DNA of 64,000 nucleotides from Xanthobacteraceae bacterium (GCA_028290465.1 JAQGJU010000146.1:21545-85544), one strand, 5' to 3'. Numbered from the stretch's first letter, positions 1-10,557 are shown. Made by a program: numbers and translations. The notes: a model not told the origin generated them from the letters alone.

Positions 1-1200
1 GAACGACAGCGAGATATCGCCGACATTGCCGCCGACAAGGCCGCCGACGTAACTCTGGTCCCCGCCGACAACGACGCCGCTCGCATAGGAGGTGGTGATC
101 GTGCCGTCCGGACCGTTGCTGCCGACGAGACCGCCGACCATACTGTTGTTGCTGGCGAGCACGTCGCCCCAAGCGCTTGATTGTGATTGGATCGCGCCCT
201 GATTGGCGCCGACCAGGCCGCCGACCGCGCTGTTTGGGCCGCCGAAAACATCGCCACTCGCCACCGCGCCGAAGATTGCGCCGCCGGTTTCGTTGGTGCC
301 GACCAGACCGCCGATATTGGAGCGGCTGGCGCCGGTCACATTGCCATGCGCCGAGGCAAGGCCGGAGCCGAGGATCGATAGAATGCCAAAATCAGTGATC
401 GAGCCTGAGTTGGTTCCGACGAGGCCGCCCAGACTTGCATGGTCCACCGTGCTGAGGACATTGCCAAAGGCCTGCGAATGCAGGATGTCGCCGACATTGG
501 TGCCGACAAGACCGCCGGCGGTGGCATTGCAGCAGACGCTGCCCGTATCGGTTCCGTTGACGGTAACGTTGCCCAGGGCCTGCGAGAGCGTAATCTTTCC
601 GGTATATGTCGTGGGGCCGGACACCATCCACCCGTTCGCGCCGACCAGTCCGCCCACCGCCAGACGATCCACGCCGGAAGAACCCGGTCCAAACGATGCC
701 GTGCCGATGACATTTCCTTCGGCGTAGCCGCCCAAGATTTCGCCGGAGTTGAAGCCGACCAAGCCACCCGCATTGCTGCCGTGCTTGACGCTGACATCGC
801 CGCTGGCGCTCGAGCCCAAGATGGAATTTGCCGCGGTGCTGATGTTCACGCCGACCAGACCGCCGGCCATGACATACGCGCCGGCCCCGGTCGCGATAAC
901 ATTTCCTTCCGCACCGCCCCCCGTGATGGTGCCGTTGTTGGTGTTCATGCCGACGAGACCGCCAAGATAAGCGAAGATCGGATACGTGCTCAGGGCGCCC
1001 TGGCCGCTAACGTTTCCGGTCGCGTAGGAATATTGAATGGTTCCGGCATTGAGGCCGACCAGTCCTCCGGCCATGCTCGATAAGCCGCTCGTGGCCGCAC
1101 TCGCACTCACATTCGCGGACGACGACGAATACTGGATGAGGCCGTTGGCAAGATTTTCGCCCACCAGTCCGCCGACCATGGCACCGGCTGTGGCGCCGCT
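1..1200 (-). repeat. GLUG-type protein repeat block
   Basis: Twelve copies of GGLVG followed by a variable residue and Asn are encoded here, spaced roughly 25-40 residues apart with T/S/G/N-rich segments between them. The copies have diverged in DNA and in flanking residues, so this is an old protein-level repeat and not a recent tandem duplication. The array runs off the left edge, so the total copy number is unknown. Confidence 0.85.
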
Positions 1201-3300
1201 GCCTACCGTGCCGCTGACCACATGCACGTTCGAAATCGTGCCTTCGTTGGTGGCCGCCAGGGCACCGGCCTTGCCGTTGGACTGCCCGGTCGCAACGCTG
1301 ACGTGCTCTAGGAACAAGTTCTGCACCCGTCCGTTCGCGCCGATATAGCCAAACAGTCCGGCGTTGCTGGCCGACAGATGCAGTGTCAGATTGTCGATGG
1401 TGTGAAATTGGCCGTCGAACACGCCGTTGAACTGCGAATACGTGTACGAACTGCCGATCGGGTTGGCGAACCCGGTGGCATCGATGTCGCGGCCCAGCGC
1501 ATAGGCGCCGTTGACGTTGGTCGCAATGGCCTGGAGATTGGTGACGTTGTTCACCAGCATATAGGCGGTGAAATCAGGCGAGATTACAGAAGTCCCATAG
1601 GACGTCGGCGCCGCATAGCTGGTCGGATTGTAGAAGATCGATACCGCGCCACCGGTACTGAAATTGACCTGGCCGGTGGTGTTTAGCGTCACCGTGCCGG
1701 TCCCGGTGCCGGTATTGTCGGCGCGCATCACCAGCTTGCCGCCGCCGGTGTTGCTGATAGCCCCGCTGCCGTCGAAGATAATGTGGCGATACGCGCTCAG
1801 CGTCAGCATCGCCGATGTCGTCCAATGGATCGATGCCGCGACGGTGATGTCGCCGCTGCCGCCGATCCCGCCGAACGACGTCTGCTTGAAGACGTTCGTA
1901 CCGGAGTTCAGCGACGTTTCGATCGTCGCGGCGAGCGATGCATCAATCAGCAGATCGTCCGGATCGAGCAGCCAGGTGCCGCCCTGGCCGGCGCTCACCT
2001 TGGAGCCGCCGACATTCAGGAACTTGCCCGAGGTCTCGACAAACCCGCCATTGCCGCCCTTGCGGCCGCCGGTCGCCAGGATGGTGCCGTAGAACGTGGT
2101 CGCGCCGTTCGACCACAGCACGACCTTGCCGCCATCGCCCTGGCGCTTCGCGGACGCATTGATCACCGTCATGGCGTCGGCGGTGAGCGTGGTCGCGTTG
2201 GAGATCGCTTCGTTCTCCAGCATGGCTTGCGGCACCAGTGCATTGCCCTTGCCGCCCCCGACATCGCCGCCGATCAGCACCTTGCCGCCGCCGGCCTTGC
2301 CGGAGGCGTCGATGTTCGCGCCGGTCAGCGTGATGCTCTCGCCGGTGATCTTGACCTTGCCGCCCTTGGTGCCGGCATCCTTGCCGGCTGCCGATAGCGT
2401 GCCCGAGACCTTAACGTTCTGCGCCGGCGCGCCCGCGACTTTAGTGGATGCGGTGGCGGCGCCAAGAATGATCTGGCCGCCTTTCTGGCCGACCGTATTG
2501 GCTTCGATCACGCCGGTATTGTTGATCACCGAGTCGACCACCTGCCGGGCGGTGACGGCCGACAGTTCGACCCTGCCGCCATTGGCCGACAGCTTGCCGG
2601 TGTTCTTGACCAGGGCGTCCAGCGTCTCGCCGGTCGCGACATCCTTCACCGATGCCGCGATCTGATCGCCGACCTGCAGCGTGATCAGCTTGTCGCCGTA
2701 GAAGTCGAGCGTGAAGCCGTTGCCGGACGCAAGACTGACGCTGCCGACATTGGCCGTGATGGTGCCGCTGTTGCGCACGCCGGGCGCGACCAGCGCCGCG
2801 AAGCCGGAATCCGTCGCCGTGATGGTGCCGAGATTGACGATCGAGGCGTCGGGCCGGCCGGGCCGGTCGAACACATAGCGGCCGGCCATGAAGTCGTCGT
2901 TCTTGATGCCGCTCGTGGTCGCCAGGAAGCCGGCGGTGTTCACGATCGAGTTCGGTCCGAACAGGATGCCGTCCGGATTGACCAGGAACACCTTGCCGTT
3001 GGCCGACAGCGTGCCGAGGATCTGCGACGGGCCGAGACCTCCGGTCACGCGGTTCAGTACGACCGAACCTGAGTTCGGCTGGTTGAAGCGCGTGAGTTCG
3101 CCATTGCCGATGTTGAAGGAGCGCCAATCGATGATGGCGCGGTCGGTGTGCTGGTTGACGATGACGGTTGAGGTGCCGAGGCCGCCGACGGTCGCGGCGC
3201 CGCCGACCACGTTCGGGCCGTCCGGATTGGCGCGCGCGGCGCCGCTTGCCAACGCGGTCAGCGCTACCGTGGTCAGCAGAAGGGAGCGAAACTGGTGCAT
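1..3300 (-). CDS. Filamentous hemagglutinin-type exoprotein (TpsA), C-terminus outside window
   Basis: The frame is open for 1100 codons from the ATG at 3300 to the left edge, so the C-terminus is missing. Residues 1-24 form a signal peptide ending in AARA. A TPS secretion domain follows, with the motif NPDGILFGPNSIVNTAG that TpsA proteins use for recognition by their partner. From about position 1400 down to the edge the protein is Gly/Asn/Ser/Thr-rich and carries 12 GGLVG motifs, typical of GLUG repeats in beta-helical surface proteins. GGAGGGG lies just upstream; a second ATG at 3303 is in frame, but spacing favours 3300. It follows the transporter gene by about 10 bp, so the two form one operon. 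It is likely a secreted surface adhesin; what it binds cannot be told. Confidence 0.9.
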   Translation of the reverse strand, partial: MHQFRSLLLTTVALTALASGAARANPDGPNVVGGAATVGGLGTSTVIVNQHTDRAIIDWRSFNIGNGELTRFNQPNSGSVVLNRVTGGLGPSQILGTLSANGKVFLVNPDGILFGPNSIVNTAGFLATTSGIKNDDFMAGRYVFDRPGRPDASIVNLGTITATDSGFAALVAPGVRNSGTITANVGSVSLASGNGFTLDFYGDKLITLQVGDQIAASVKDVATGETLDALVKNTGKLSANGGRVELSAVTARQVVDSVINNTGVIEANTVGQKGGQIILGAATASTKVAGAPAQNVKVSGTLSAAGKDAGTKGGKVKITGESITLTGANIDASGKAGGGKVLIGGDVGGGKGNALVPQAMLENEAISNATTLTADAMTVINASAKRQGDGGKVVLWSNGATTFYGTILATGGRKGGNGGFVETSGKFLNVGGSKVSAGQGGTWLLDPDDLLIDASLAATIETSLNSGTNVFKQTSFGGIGGSGDITVAASIHWTTSAMLTLSAYRHIIFDGSGAISNTGGGKLVMRADNTGTGTGTVTLNTTGQVNFSTGGAVSIFYNPTSYAAPTSYGTSVISPDFTAYMLVNNVTNLQAIATNVNGAYALGRDIDATGFANPIGSSYTYSQFNGVFDGQFHTIDNLTLHLSASNAGLFGYIGANGRVQNLFLEHVSVATGQSNGKAGALAATNEGTISNVHVVSGTVGSGATAGAMVGGLVGENLANGLIQYSSSSANVSASAATSGLSSMAGGLVGLNAGTIQYSYATGNVSGQGALSTYPIFAYLGGLVGMNTNNGTITGGGAEGNVIATGAGAYVMAGGLVGVNISTAANSILGSSASGDVSVKHGSNAGGLVGFNSGEILGGYAEGNVIGTASFGPGSSGVDRLAVGGLVGANGWMVSGPTTYTGKITLSQALGNVTVNGTDTGSVCCNATAGGLVGTNVGDILHSQAFGNVLSTVDHASLGGLVGTNSGSITDFGILSILGSGLASAHGNVTGASRSNIGGLVGTNETGGAIFGAVASGDVFGGPNSAVGGLVGANQGAIQSQSSAWGDVLASNNSMVGGLVGSNGPDGTITTSYASGVVVGGDQSYVGGLVGGNVGDISLSF

Positions 3301-3310
3301 CATCCCCTCC

Positions 3311-5011
3311 CTAATTCCTGACTGTGGCGATGAAGAAGAAGCGCCAGTCGTCGCGCGGCCCGGCGACAGCTTTCGCGGCCGACAGATCGAGCAGCGCGTT
3401 GTCCATCCAACCGAGCCGCAGGCCGAGACCGGCCGAGGTGCCGCTCTGGGTTTCGGGCGTGCCGGCTGCCGGCTCGCGGCGATAGGCTTCGCCGCGGTCG
3501 AGGAACGTATAGATCTGGCTCTGCTTGAGATACTTGAAGGCGTCCGCCTGATCCTTCGGCAGCCCGCCGAGCGGTAGGTCGTAGCGCAGCTCCGCGCTGG
3601 CCATCCAGCAATGGTCGCCGGTCAGTTCGGACGGATCGAAGGCGCGGCCGATATTGCGGCCGCCGAAGCCGCATTGCTCGGGCGCCAGCAGCGTGGTGAG
3701 TGCGTATTGCGTCTCGGCCGCGACGGCGAGAGAGAACCCGGCGCCGAGCGGCTGCACGCGGCTGGCGCTGAATTCGACCTTGCTGAAGTCCACCCGGCCG
3801 GCCGCGACCGAAGCCAGCAGGTTGCCGTTGTCCGTGCTGCCGAAGCCGTGAACGCCCTGGCTGTAGGTGGCGCTGAACCGGTTGATGCCGCGCAAGCTGT
3901 CGGCCATGTCGAAATCGGCGCGCAAGCGAAAACCGCGCAGCCGGTCGTCGGAAAACAGCGACTCCAGCATGTCGCCTTCGCTGTTGCTGGCGAAGATCAG
4001 GCCGGTGAGAATCAGGTTGCGTTCCCGGGTGCGGATCACCGGATAGCTCAGCCCGCCTTCGAACACGAGGCTGCGGGTCTTGAACGCCAGCAGTTCGAGT
4101 TCGGACAGGCCCGGCTTGCCGGCGGCGTAGCTGATATTGGCGAAACCGGTCAGGCCTTCGCTGTTCAGCACCTGCCGATAGCCGGCGCCGACGAACTGCA
4201 ATTCCTTGAACTGGAACGTGCCCCCATAGGTGAGCGTGAAGGCTTCGTGGGCGCCGATCAGATTGTTGGCGGTCCCGGTTACCAGATACTGGTAGGGGCC
4301 GCGCGCCTTGCTGCCGCGATTGTCGACCCGCGCGGCGGCGTCATACGGCTTCTCGGTGACCTCGACGACCAGCGTCGAGGCGCCGGGATTGCGGGTCGAA
4401 GGCCGCAGCTTGGTGCTGAATTTCAGGCCCGGCAGGTCGCCGGCGAGCAACAGATAACGCTCGAGCGTGCGCACATTGGCCGGCCGGTCGGCCAGGATGC
4501 GGGCGGAATAGTCCGAGAAAAAGTCGCGATAGCGCGACAGCTTGTCGGGCCACACCACTTGGTCGACATAGCCCTCGACCACCTGGATTTTGACATCGGC
4601 GCCGGAGCGGTCGAATTTCTGCGGCGGTACGATGGCACGGGACAGCACATAGCCGTCATTGCCGTACCGGGCGGTGATCTTCTTGGCGAGGTCGTAGACC
4701 TCGGCGAGAGAAACCTCGCGGCCGATCAGGTCGCCATACAGGGCGGCCAATTGCTCGCGGCTGTATACGGTAGAACCGACCACGGTGACGCTGCGCAGCC
4801 GGACCATGATGGTGGCCGCCCCGGCGGGCGGCTCGGTGCTGGGCAATGTGACGCCGGGCCCGACCGGTCGCGACAGAGGCGGCGTAATATCTTGAAATTG
4901 CTCGCGTTCGCGCCCCGGCTGCGCGGTGGGTGGAATCACCTGCGCAGCGGCGGCGAGCGGCATGCCCGCGACCACGACGGTCAGCGCCAGCCGGTATAAC
5001 GGCCCCCACAT
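3311..5011 (-). CDS. Two-partner secretion outer-membrane transporter (TpsB, FhaC/ShlB/HecB family)
   Basis: This 566-residue protein has a signal peptide (MWGPLYRL to AAAAQ) and a Pro-rich N-terminal stretch. Next is a POTRA_2-type region (VRLRSVTVVGSTVYSREQL, then GYVLSRAIVPPQ) and a C-terminal half made of amphipathic beta-strands forming an Omp85-type 16-strand barrel. The motif LRGFR near residue 360 matches the VRGY/F motif of loop 6 that is essential for secretion in FhaC. The last residue is Asn after alternating aromatic residues, close to a barrel C-terminus. It sits directly upstream of the TpsA gene on the same strand, and its job is to export that protein across the outer membrane. 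Confidence 0.93.
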   Translation of the reverse strand: MWGPLYRLALTVVVAGMPLAAAAQVIPPTAQPGREREQFQDITPPLSRPVGPGVTLPSTEPPAGAATIMVRLRSVTVVGSTVYSREQLAALYGDLIGREVSLAEVYDLAKKITARYGNDGYVLSRAIVPPQKFDRSGADVKIQVVEGYVDQVVWPDKLSRYRDFFSDYSARILADRPANVRTLERYLLLAGDLPGLKFSTKLRPSTRNPGASTLVVEVTEKPYDAAARVDNRGSKARGPYQYLVTGTANNLIGAHEAFTLTYGGTFQFKELQFVGAGYRQVLNSEGLTGFANISYAAGKPGLSELELLAFKTRSLVFEGGLSYPVIRTRERNLILTGLIFASNSEGDMLESLFSDDRLRGFRLRADFDMADSLRGINRFSATYSQGVHGFGSTDNGNLLASVAAGRVDFSKVEFSASRVQPLGAGFSLAVAAETQYALTTLLAPEQCGFGGRNIGRAFDPSELTGDHCWMASAELRYDLPLGGLPKDQADAFKYLKQSQIYTFLDRGEAYRREPAAGTPETQSGTSAGLGLRLGWMDNALLDLSAAKAVAGPRDDWRFFFIATVRN

Positions 5012-5409
5012 ATTGAAAGTCCCAACAGCCCGACATCCACCGTCCCAATTGTACCTTCAACCGGGCGCTGCAAACCACTGAATTCTTGTGACTGTTAATC
5101 ATTTTTCAACGAATTGCGGAACGTGGTTAGCGTCGGCGGCCAGTCCCGGTGGCAAGCCCAATCGGGGCCTGTGGCTGCCAAAAACGCGTTTATGGTGCCC
5201 GGCGCCAAATGGGGCGTTGGTCCGCTAAACTCGGTATTGGTTCTGAAATACCAGCGGGCATAGCCCGCACCCGTGTATGATTCGCACCATCGGCCGCCGA
5301 AGGGCGGATCGGTGCTGCGTCTAGTGTCCCGATTTCGACGTTCGCTTAGCTTCGTCTTACGGTGCCGCTCATGAATATTGACGGATCCGGCAAGCCTTGA
5401 GGATTCAGA
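5012..5409. promoter_or_regulatory. 398-bp divergent intergenic region between tpsBA and the first hybrid kinase
   Basis: No convincing gene lies here. For the minus-strand tpsBA operon a weak promoter candidate is TTGAAA (complement of 5104-5109), a 17-nt spacer and AGAATT (complement of 5081-5086), inside a locally AT-rich stretch. For the plus-strand kinase only a ribosome binding site (GAGGA at 5399-5403) stands out. No clear operator palindrome was found. Confidence 0.3.
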
Positions 5410-7320
5410 TTGACGTCGCGTGACCTCCTCCAGCGTTCGGCGCAGCCGATCACCCTCGCGGTCGGATGTGTTGTGCTGGTCGGGATCGGGGTCGCGGCCA
5501 CTACCCTGGTGGTGCGCACCGGCGCGAACGAAATCGGCCTTTTGGCCGTCATCCTGGTCGGCCTTGCAGCGATCGGCGTATTGGCCGGGCTGGCGATCAC
5601 GCAGGCGTGCCGGGAAAGCCACAGCCGCGACACCGAATTGCGTGAACTGGCCGCCGCCAAGGCGACGCTGGAAAGCAGCATCGCCGATCGCACCGAACAT
5701 CTGCGTGAAGCGATCGCCGAAATCCGCCGTTCGGCCGATATCATGCACAAGACCATCATCAGCATGGCCGACGCCGTATTGGTCATCGACGAGAACGGCG
5801 CCACCATCATCTCGAATCCGGCCGCGCACCGCCTGTTCGGCGCGAGAGCCGATGTCGGCTCGCCGGACTGGCAGAAGACGTATCACCGCTTTCAGCCCGA
5901 CGGTACGACGCCATTCCCGGCCGACCTCAGTCCGATCGGGCGGGCGATGCGCGGCGAGGACGTCGACAATGTCGAATTCGCGTTGCGGCGCGAAGGCGAT
6001 ATCCGCATCACCCAGATCATCGCCAATGGCCGGGTATTCCGGGATCCTGACGGTGCTCTGCGCGGCGCGGTGCTCGTGTATCGCGATGTGACCCGTTTGC
6101 AGGAAACCGAGCGCCAACTGCGACAGGCGCAGAAGATGGAGGCGGTCGGCCAACTCACCGGCGGCATCGCGCACGACTTCAACAATATCCTGACCGTGAT
6201 CATGGGCACGATCGGCATCCTGACCGAGGAGGTTGCCCACCGGCCGGATCTGGCCGCCATTGCGCAGATGATCGACGAGGCTGCCGAGCGGGGCGCCGAA
6301 CTTACCAAGCAGTTGCTGGCCTTTGCCCGAAAGCAGCCGCTGCAGCCGCGCATCACCGACATCAACACGCTGATCGTCAGCGCCGGCAAGCTGCTGCGGC
6401 CGACCTTGGGCGAACGGATTACGATCGAGACCAAATTGGAGGAAGGCTGCAACGCCTTCGTCGATCCGTCGATGCTCACCAGCACGCTCATTAATCTTGC
6501 CGTCAATGGCCGCGACGCAATGCCGGACGGCGGACGGCTGGTGATCGAGGCCTCGAATGTGTTCCTGGACGAGACCTATGCGTCGGTCAATCGCGACGCC
6601 GCGCCGGGCGCCTATGTGATGATCGCGGTCAGCGACAGCGGCTGCGGCATTCCGGTCGCGATCCGCGACAAGGTGTTCGATCCGTTCTTCACCACCAAGG
6701 GGATCGGCAAAGGTACCGGCCTCGGCCTGAGCATGGTGTACGGCTTCGTCAAGCAGTCCAACGGCCATATCAAGCTGTACAGCGAAGAGGGCTATGGCAC
6801 CTCGATCAAGATCTATCTGCCGCGCGCCGGCACCGGCACCGAGGACGCGGTCACGCTGGTGCCGGCCGAGAAGACCGCCGGCGGCTCGGAGACCATCTTC
6901 GTGGTCGAGGACGACGACTTGCTGCGCAGCACCCTGACGGCGCAGCTCACCAGCCTCGGCTATACGGTTCGGGCGGCCGGCGATGCGGGTGAAGCGCTCG
7001 ACATGGTGCGATCCGGAATTACCTTCGATCTGCTGCTGACCGACATGATTCTGCCCGGCAAGATGACCGGTCGCCAATTGGCCGATGCGGTGGCGACGAT
7101 GCGTGTTTCGCTCAAGGTGATGTTCAGCTCCGGCTACACTGAAAACGCGGTGATCCATCACGGTCGTCTGGAGCCCGGCTTGCTGCTGCTGCCGAAGCCG
7201 TACCGTAAGGAAGAACTCGCCCGCATGGTGCGAGTCGGCCTGGCGCACGAAGCCTATCGGCCATCGGCGCGATCCGAGACCGCGGAGCTGCGGCCTCCCA
7301 GCAATGCCGGTCTTGCATAG
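5410..7320 (+). CDS. Membrane hybrid sensor histidine kinase (2 TM, PAS, HisKA, HATPase, REC)
   Basis: The start is TTG at 5410: an in-frame stop at 5398 excludes anything longer and GAGGA sits 6 nt upstream. Two hydrophobic helices (about residues 14-36 and 42-64) are joined by a very short loop, so there is no periplasmic sensor. A short coiled coil, a PAS domain (110-228), a DHp helix with phospho-acceptor His255 (GGIAHDFNN), an ATPase domain (N-box near 362-369; GKGTGLGL at 434-440) and a C-terminal receiver follow. The receiver has EDD near 500, Asp545 in LTDMILPG and Lys596. The kinase and receiver closely resemble those of the next gene, 63 bp downstream, so the two arose by tandem duplication. 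The signal is unknown. Confidence 0.92.
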   Translation: MTSRDLLQRSAQPITLAVGCVVLVGIGVAATTLVVRTGANEIGLLAVILVGLAAIGVLAGLAITQACRESHSRDTELRELAAAKATLESSIADRTEHLREAIAEIRRSADIMHKTIISMADAVLVIDENGATIISNPAAHRLFGARADVGSPDWQKTYHRFQPDGTTPFPADLSPIGRAMRGEDVDNVEFALRREGDIRITQIIANGRVFRDPDGALRGAVLVYRDVTRLQETERQLRQAQKMEAVGQLTGGIAHDFNNILTVIMGTIGILTEEVAHRPDLAAIAQMIDEAAERGAELTKQLLAFARKQPLQPRITDINTLIVSAGKLLRPTLGERITIETKLEEGCNAFVDPSMLTSTLINLAVNGRDAMPDGGRLVIEASNVFLDETYASVNRDAAPGAYVMIAVSDSGCGIPVAIRDKVFDPFFTTKGIGKGTGLGLSMVYGFVKQSNGHIKLYSEEGYGTSIKIYLPRAGTGTEDAVTLVPAEKTAGGSETIFVVEDDDLLRSTLTAQLTSLGYTVRAAGDAGEALDMVRSGITFDLLLTDMILPGKMTGRQLADAVATMRVSLKVMFSSGYTENAVIHHGRLEPGLLLLPKPYRKEELARMVRVGLAHEAYRPSARSETAELRPPSNAGLA

Positions 7321-7383
7321 GCGGTAAGCGCGCGGGTTGTCACCATTGCGGTTGGCGGCCAAAGCCCACATGATGCGCGCGAC

Positions 7384-9858
7384 ATGTCGAAAACGTTTGC
7401 TAGGAATCCGACCGCGTTTGCCAGCGACCGATTGCGTCTGAAGGTCTTCCTCTCACTTGGCAGCATAGCGCTGGCGTTCTTCGTGTTTTGCGCGGCGGGC
7501 CTCTGGTATCGCTATAACGAGGCGGTCGGGACCGGTCAGCGCCGCGCCGAGAACCTGACCCTGATCCTGAGCGAGCATTTTCGCCGTTCGGTGGACGCGA
7601 CCGATGCCACGCTCGCGCAATTGGCGCTGCATGCCGAACGGATCGGCGGCGCCCGGGCCGCCGGGGCCTGGACGCCGGTGTTGGCGGCGGCGCTGGCCGG
7701 TCTGCCGGGCGTCGGATCGCTGACCGTCATCGACGAGAACGGAACGATCACGGCTTCGACGATCAATGAGATCGTCGGCCAATCCCGCACGGGATTCTTT
7801 CTGTTTAAACGTCTGGCGAGCGAGGCGATCACCGGCATGATCGCTGATCCACCTTTTCCGGCGACGCGGGACGGGCGCATGCTGATCCCGCTCGGCCGCC
7901 GGCTGCAATCGTCCGGCGGATTCGCCGGCATCGTCGTCGCGACACTTGAGCCGGCCCGGCTGCGCGAGTTCTATCGTTCGGTCGATGTCGGCCCAGGCGG
8001 CGCCATCTGGGTTTTGCATCCGGCCGGCCTGGTGCTGTTCCGCGAACCGTCGGACGCCAATCCGATCGGACAGACGGCGGGCGACAATCCGCTGCTGCGC
8101 GCGCAGCGTGACAGGCCGCAGGAAGGATTTTTCCGCGCGCCGCTGTTGCCGGGCGACACACCATATTTCAATGCCTACCGGACGCTCGCCGATCCATCCG
8201 TCATCGTGGCGGTGTCGCTGGCCAGTCGTGATGTTCTTGCCACATGGCGCAGCGAAGCCGCCATTCTGGGCTTCGTCATCGGCGGCATGAGCATCGCGTT
8301 GCTGATCGCCGGTTTCCTGATCGTGCGGGAGATCGGTGCGCGGGCGCTCGCCGACCGGCAGACCCGCCGCACCGCCGATATTCTCGACAAGACGATCGCC
8401 AGCATGGCCGACGCGGTGCTGGTCGCGGATGCGAGCGGCCGTGTGGTGATCGCCAATCCGGCCGCCGGGCGAATGTTCAGCCGACGAATTAATTCAACTG
8501 CGCTCGATCCCGATCAAGACAAGAAGCCTGCCGCCGAAACCTCCGCGATGGAGCGGGTCGTGGCCGGCGAAGACCTGGACAACTTCGAATTCGTTTTGCC
8601 GCGCGATGGCCAAGGCAAGGAATTAAACGTCGTTGCCAGCGGCCGTCCGATACGCGACGTCAACGGTACGCTCGCCGGCGGCGTGGTGGTCTATCGCGAC
8701 GTCACCCAGGCGCAGGAAACCGAGCGTCAGCTGCGTCAGGCGCAGAAGATGGAGGCGATCGGTCAGCTCACCGGTGGCGTCGCGCACGACTTCAACAATA
8801 TTCTCACCGTCATTCTCGGCACCATCGGCATTCTGGAGGAAGAAGTCGCGGCGCGGCCCAACCTGATGGCGATTGCCCACATGATCGATGAGGCGGCGGA
8901 GCGCGGCGCCGGGCTGACGCGGCAGCTTCTGGCTTTTGCGCGCAAGCAACCGCTGCAGCCGATCGCGACCGACATCAATGGGCTGGTCGACGGCGCCGGC
9001 AAGCTGTTACGACCGACGCTGGGCGAGCAGGTCCGGATCGAAACGGTGCTGGAGCCCGATGCGTGGCCGGCGCTGATCGATCCGTCGCAGCTTACCAATG
9101 CACTGATCAATCTGGCGATCAATGCGTGCGATTCCATGCCGGGCGCCGGCAAGCTGACCATCGAAACCGCCAACGTCGTGCTCGACGAGATCTACGCCAG
9201 CCAGAACGGCGATGTCCGGCCCGGTCCCTATGTGATGATCGCCGTCACCGACAAGGGTTCCGGCATTCCGTCCGAGATCCTCGACCGGGTCTTCGAGCCA
9301 TTCTTCACCACCAAGGGGGTCGGCAAGGGCACTGGGCTCGGCCTGAGCATGGTCTATGGCTTCGTGAAGCAATCCAACGGCCACATTAAAATTTACAGCG
9401 AACTGGGGCAGGGCACCTCGGTCAAGCTATATCTGCCGCGTGCCGGTGAAGTCGCGGTGCCGGTATCGCCGCCCGCGCCGACCGCTGTCGGCGGCAGCGA
9501 GGCCATCCTGGTGGTCGAGGACGATCCACTGGTGCGCGGCTACGTCACGGCGCAGCTCAACAGTCTCGGCTATACGACTCGCTCGGTCGCCGAAGCCGCA
9601 GAGGCGCTGGCGTTGATCGATGCCGGCGTCATGTTCGATCTGCTGCTGACCGACGTGATCCTGACCGGTGGCATGAACGGCCGGGTGCTGGCCGATGAGA
9701 TTGTCCGGCGGCGGCCGGCGATGAAGGTCCTGTTCACGTCCGGCTATACCGAGAACTCCATCGTTCATCACGGTCGTCTCGATCCCGGCGTGCTGCTGCT
9801 GGCGAAGCCATATCGAAAGATCGAACTGGCGCGCATGGTTCGTGTCGCACTGCAATAA
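7384..9858 (+). CDS. Hybrid sensor histidine kinase with periplasmic PDC/dCache-like sensor
   Basis: This 824-residue protein has a TM helix (20-42), a periplasmic region of about 250 residues, a second TM helix (293-315), a PAS domain (330-442), a DHp with His468 (GGVAHDFNN), an ATPase domain (GKGTGLGL) and a receiver with Asp757 in LTDVILTGG. The extracytoplasmic part, containing [11 protein letters not shown] and [11 protein letters not shown], resembles PDC/dCache sensors that bind small ligands. From the PAS domain to the C-terminus it is a close paralogue of the preceding kinase, but this copy has the large sensor the other lacks. The pair may share targets and could form mixed dimers; that is inference. 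The ligand cannot be predicted. Confidence 0.92.
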   Translation: MSKTFARNPTAFASDRLRLKVFLSLGSIALAFFVFCAAGLWYRYNEAVGTGQRRAENLTLILSEHFRRSVDATDATLAQLALHAERIGGARAAGAWTPVLAAALAGLPGVGSLTVIDENGTITASTINEIVGQSRTGFFLFKRLASEAITGMIADPPFPATRDGRMLIPLGRRLQSSGGFAGIVVATLEPARLREFYRSVDVGPGGAIWVLHPAGLVLFREPSDANPIGQTAGDNPLLRAQRDRPQEGFFRAPLLPGDTPYFNAYRTLADPSVIVAVSLASRDVLATWRSEAAILGFVIGGMSIALLIAGFLIVREIGARALADRQTRRTADILDKTIASMADAVLVADASGRVVIANPAAGRMFSRRINSTALDPDQDKKPAAETSAMERVVAGEDLDNFEFVLPRDGQGKELNVVASGRPIRDVNGTLAGGVVVYRDVTQAQETERQLRQAQKMEAIGQLTGGVAHDFNNILTVILGTIGILEEEVAARPNLMAIAHMIDEAAERGAGLTRQLLAFARKQPLQPIATDINGLVDGAGKLLRPTLGEQVRIETVLEPDAWPALIDPSQLTNALINLAINACDSMPGAGKLTIETANVVLDEIYASQNGDVRPGPYVMIAVTDKGSGIPSEILDRVFEPFFTTKGVGKGTGLGLSMVYGFVKQSNGHIKIYSELGQGTSVKLYLPRAGEVAVPVSPPAPTAVGGSEAILVVEDDPLVRGYVTAQLNSLGYTTRSVAEAAEALALIDAGVMFDLLLTDVILTGGMNGRVLADEIVRRRPAMKVLFTSGYTENSIVHHGRLDPGVLLLAKPYRKIELARMVRVALQ

Positions 9859-9983
9859 GATGTGCCTCTCTGGCGTGTGTCGCAGCGAAGTACATGCCAA
9901 AGAATCATGAGGCATAGTCATTCCGCTGAATGACAGCCATGATGAGTTGATCTCGGTGCTGGCGGTTCGAGCTGCTGTCAAAT

Positions 9984-10044
9984 TCACAAGAGATACGACG
10001 AATGATTCATTTACTTGTGACTATTCTTTAGGGAGTAGTATGAT
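9984..10044 (+). promoter_or_regulatory. Promoter with nested dyads upstream of the response regulator
   Basis: TTGTGA (10015-10020), an 18-nt spacer and TATGAT (10039-10044) form a plausible housekeeping promoter. The -35 overlaps the right arm of an inverted repeat, TCACAAG (9984-9990) and CTTGTGA (10014-10020). Inside that repeat is a second dyad, AATGATTCATT (10001-10011). A regulator bound here would cover the -35 box. The protein involved is unknown. Confidence 0.5.
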
Positions 10045-10084
10045 AGCGAAAATGGGTCGACTTTAACGTCGTGGCAGCGAGGCG

Positions 10085-10474
10085 ATGCGACGAATTCTGG
10101 TCATCGATGACGATCAGGCTGTACGCGGTGCGATCACGATCGTCCTCCAGGCCGATGGCTTTGAGGTGGTGACCGCGGAGGACGGCTGGGCGGGATTGGA
10201 ACTTGCCAGAGCCAGCGAGTTCGATCTGGTGATCGTCGATCTGTTCATGCCCCGCCTCGGTGGCCTCGATACCATCCGCCAGCTGCGCGAACGCAATCCC
10301 TTACTGCCGATCATCGCGATGTCCGGATCGACGCCGCGCCGCGCCACCGATCCGGCGGATCTGCTCGAGTCCGCGACCCAACTCGGCGATGTCATCAAGA
10401 TGCCGAAGCCATTTCGGGCCAACGACCTGCTCAAGATCGTGCATGGCGCGATCGGTGCGGCCGTAAAGAGTTAG
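10085..10474 (+). CDS. Single-domain response regulator (CheY-like)
   Basis: This is a 129-residue lone receiver. It has the acidic pocket DDD at residues 8-10, a phospho-acceptor Asp in VIVDLFMPRLGG, a Ser/Thr switch (AMSGS) and Lys in MPKPF. There is no output domain, so it must act through protein contacts, for example as a phosphate shuttle or sink. It follows the two hybrid kinases after 226 bp and has its own promoter-like sequence. The hybrid kinases have their own receivers, so a phosphorelay that includes this protein is possible but not shown. Confidence 0.9.
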   Translation: MRRILVIDDDQAVRGAITIVLQADGFEVVTAEDGWAGLELARASEFDLVIVDLFMPRLGGLDTIRQLRERNPLLPIIAMSGSTPRRATDPADLLESATQLGDVIKMPKPFRANDLLKIVHGAIGAAVKS

Positions 10475-10547
10475 AGCATGATCCCGAAAAGCATGCCCTC
10501 GGACTTGATCCGTGGGTGGGAACCGGTTTTCGGACAAGATCATGCTC
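10474..10547. repeat. Rhizobial intergenic palindromic repeat (GAGCATGATC family)
   Basis: GAGCATGATC at 10474-10483 is perfectly complementary to GATCATGCTC at 10538-10547. An inner pair CCGAAAA (10484-10490) and TTTTCGG (10527-10533) extends the fold. This matches the abundant intergenic palindrome of Rhizobiales genomes with the core GGGAACCGGTTTTCGG. It lies between two converging genes and could act as a bidirectional hairpin terminator. Confidence 0.8.
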
Positions 10548-10557
10548 CAACAAAAAT

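Noticed and set aside
3611..4999. A 462-codon plus-strand frame opposite the TpsB transporter.
   Set aside because: It is a shadow of the outer-membrane transporter gene, with no recognisable domain.
5095..7371. A 758-codon open frame on the minus strand opposite the first hybrid kinase.
   Set aside because: It is antisense to a gene with complete kinase motifs, shows low-complexity Arg/Gly/Ala/Asp composition and no domain. Long antisense frames are common at this GC content.
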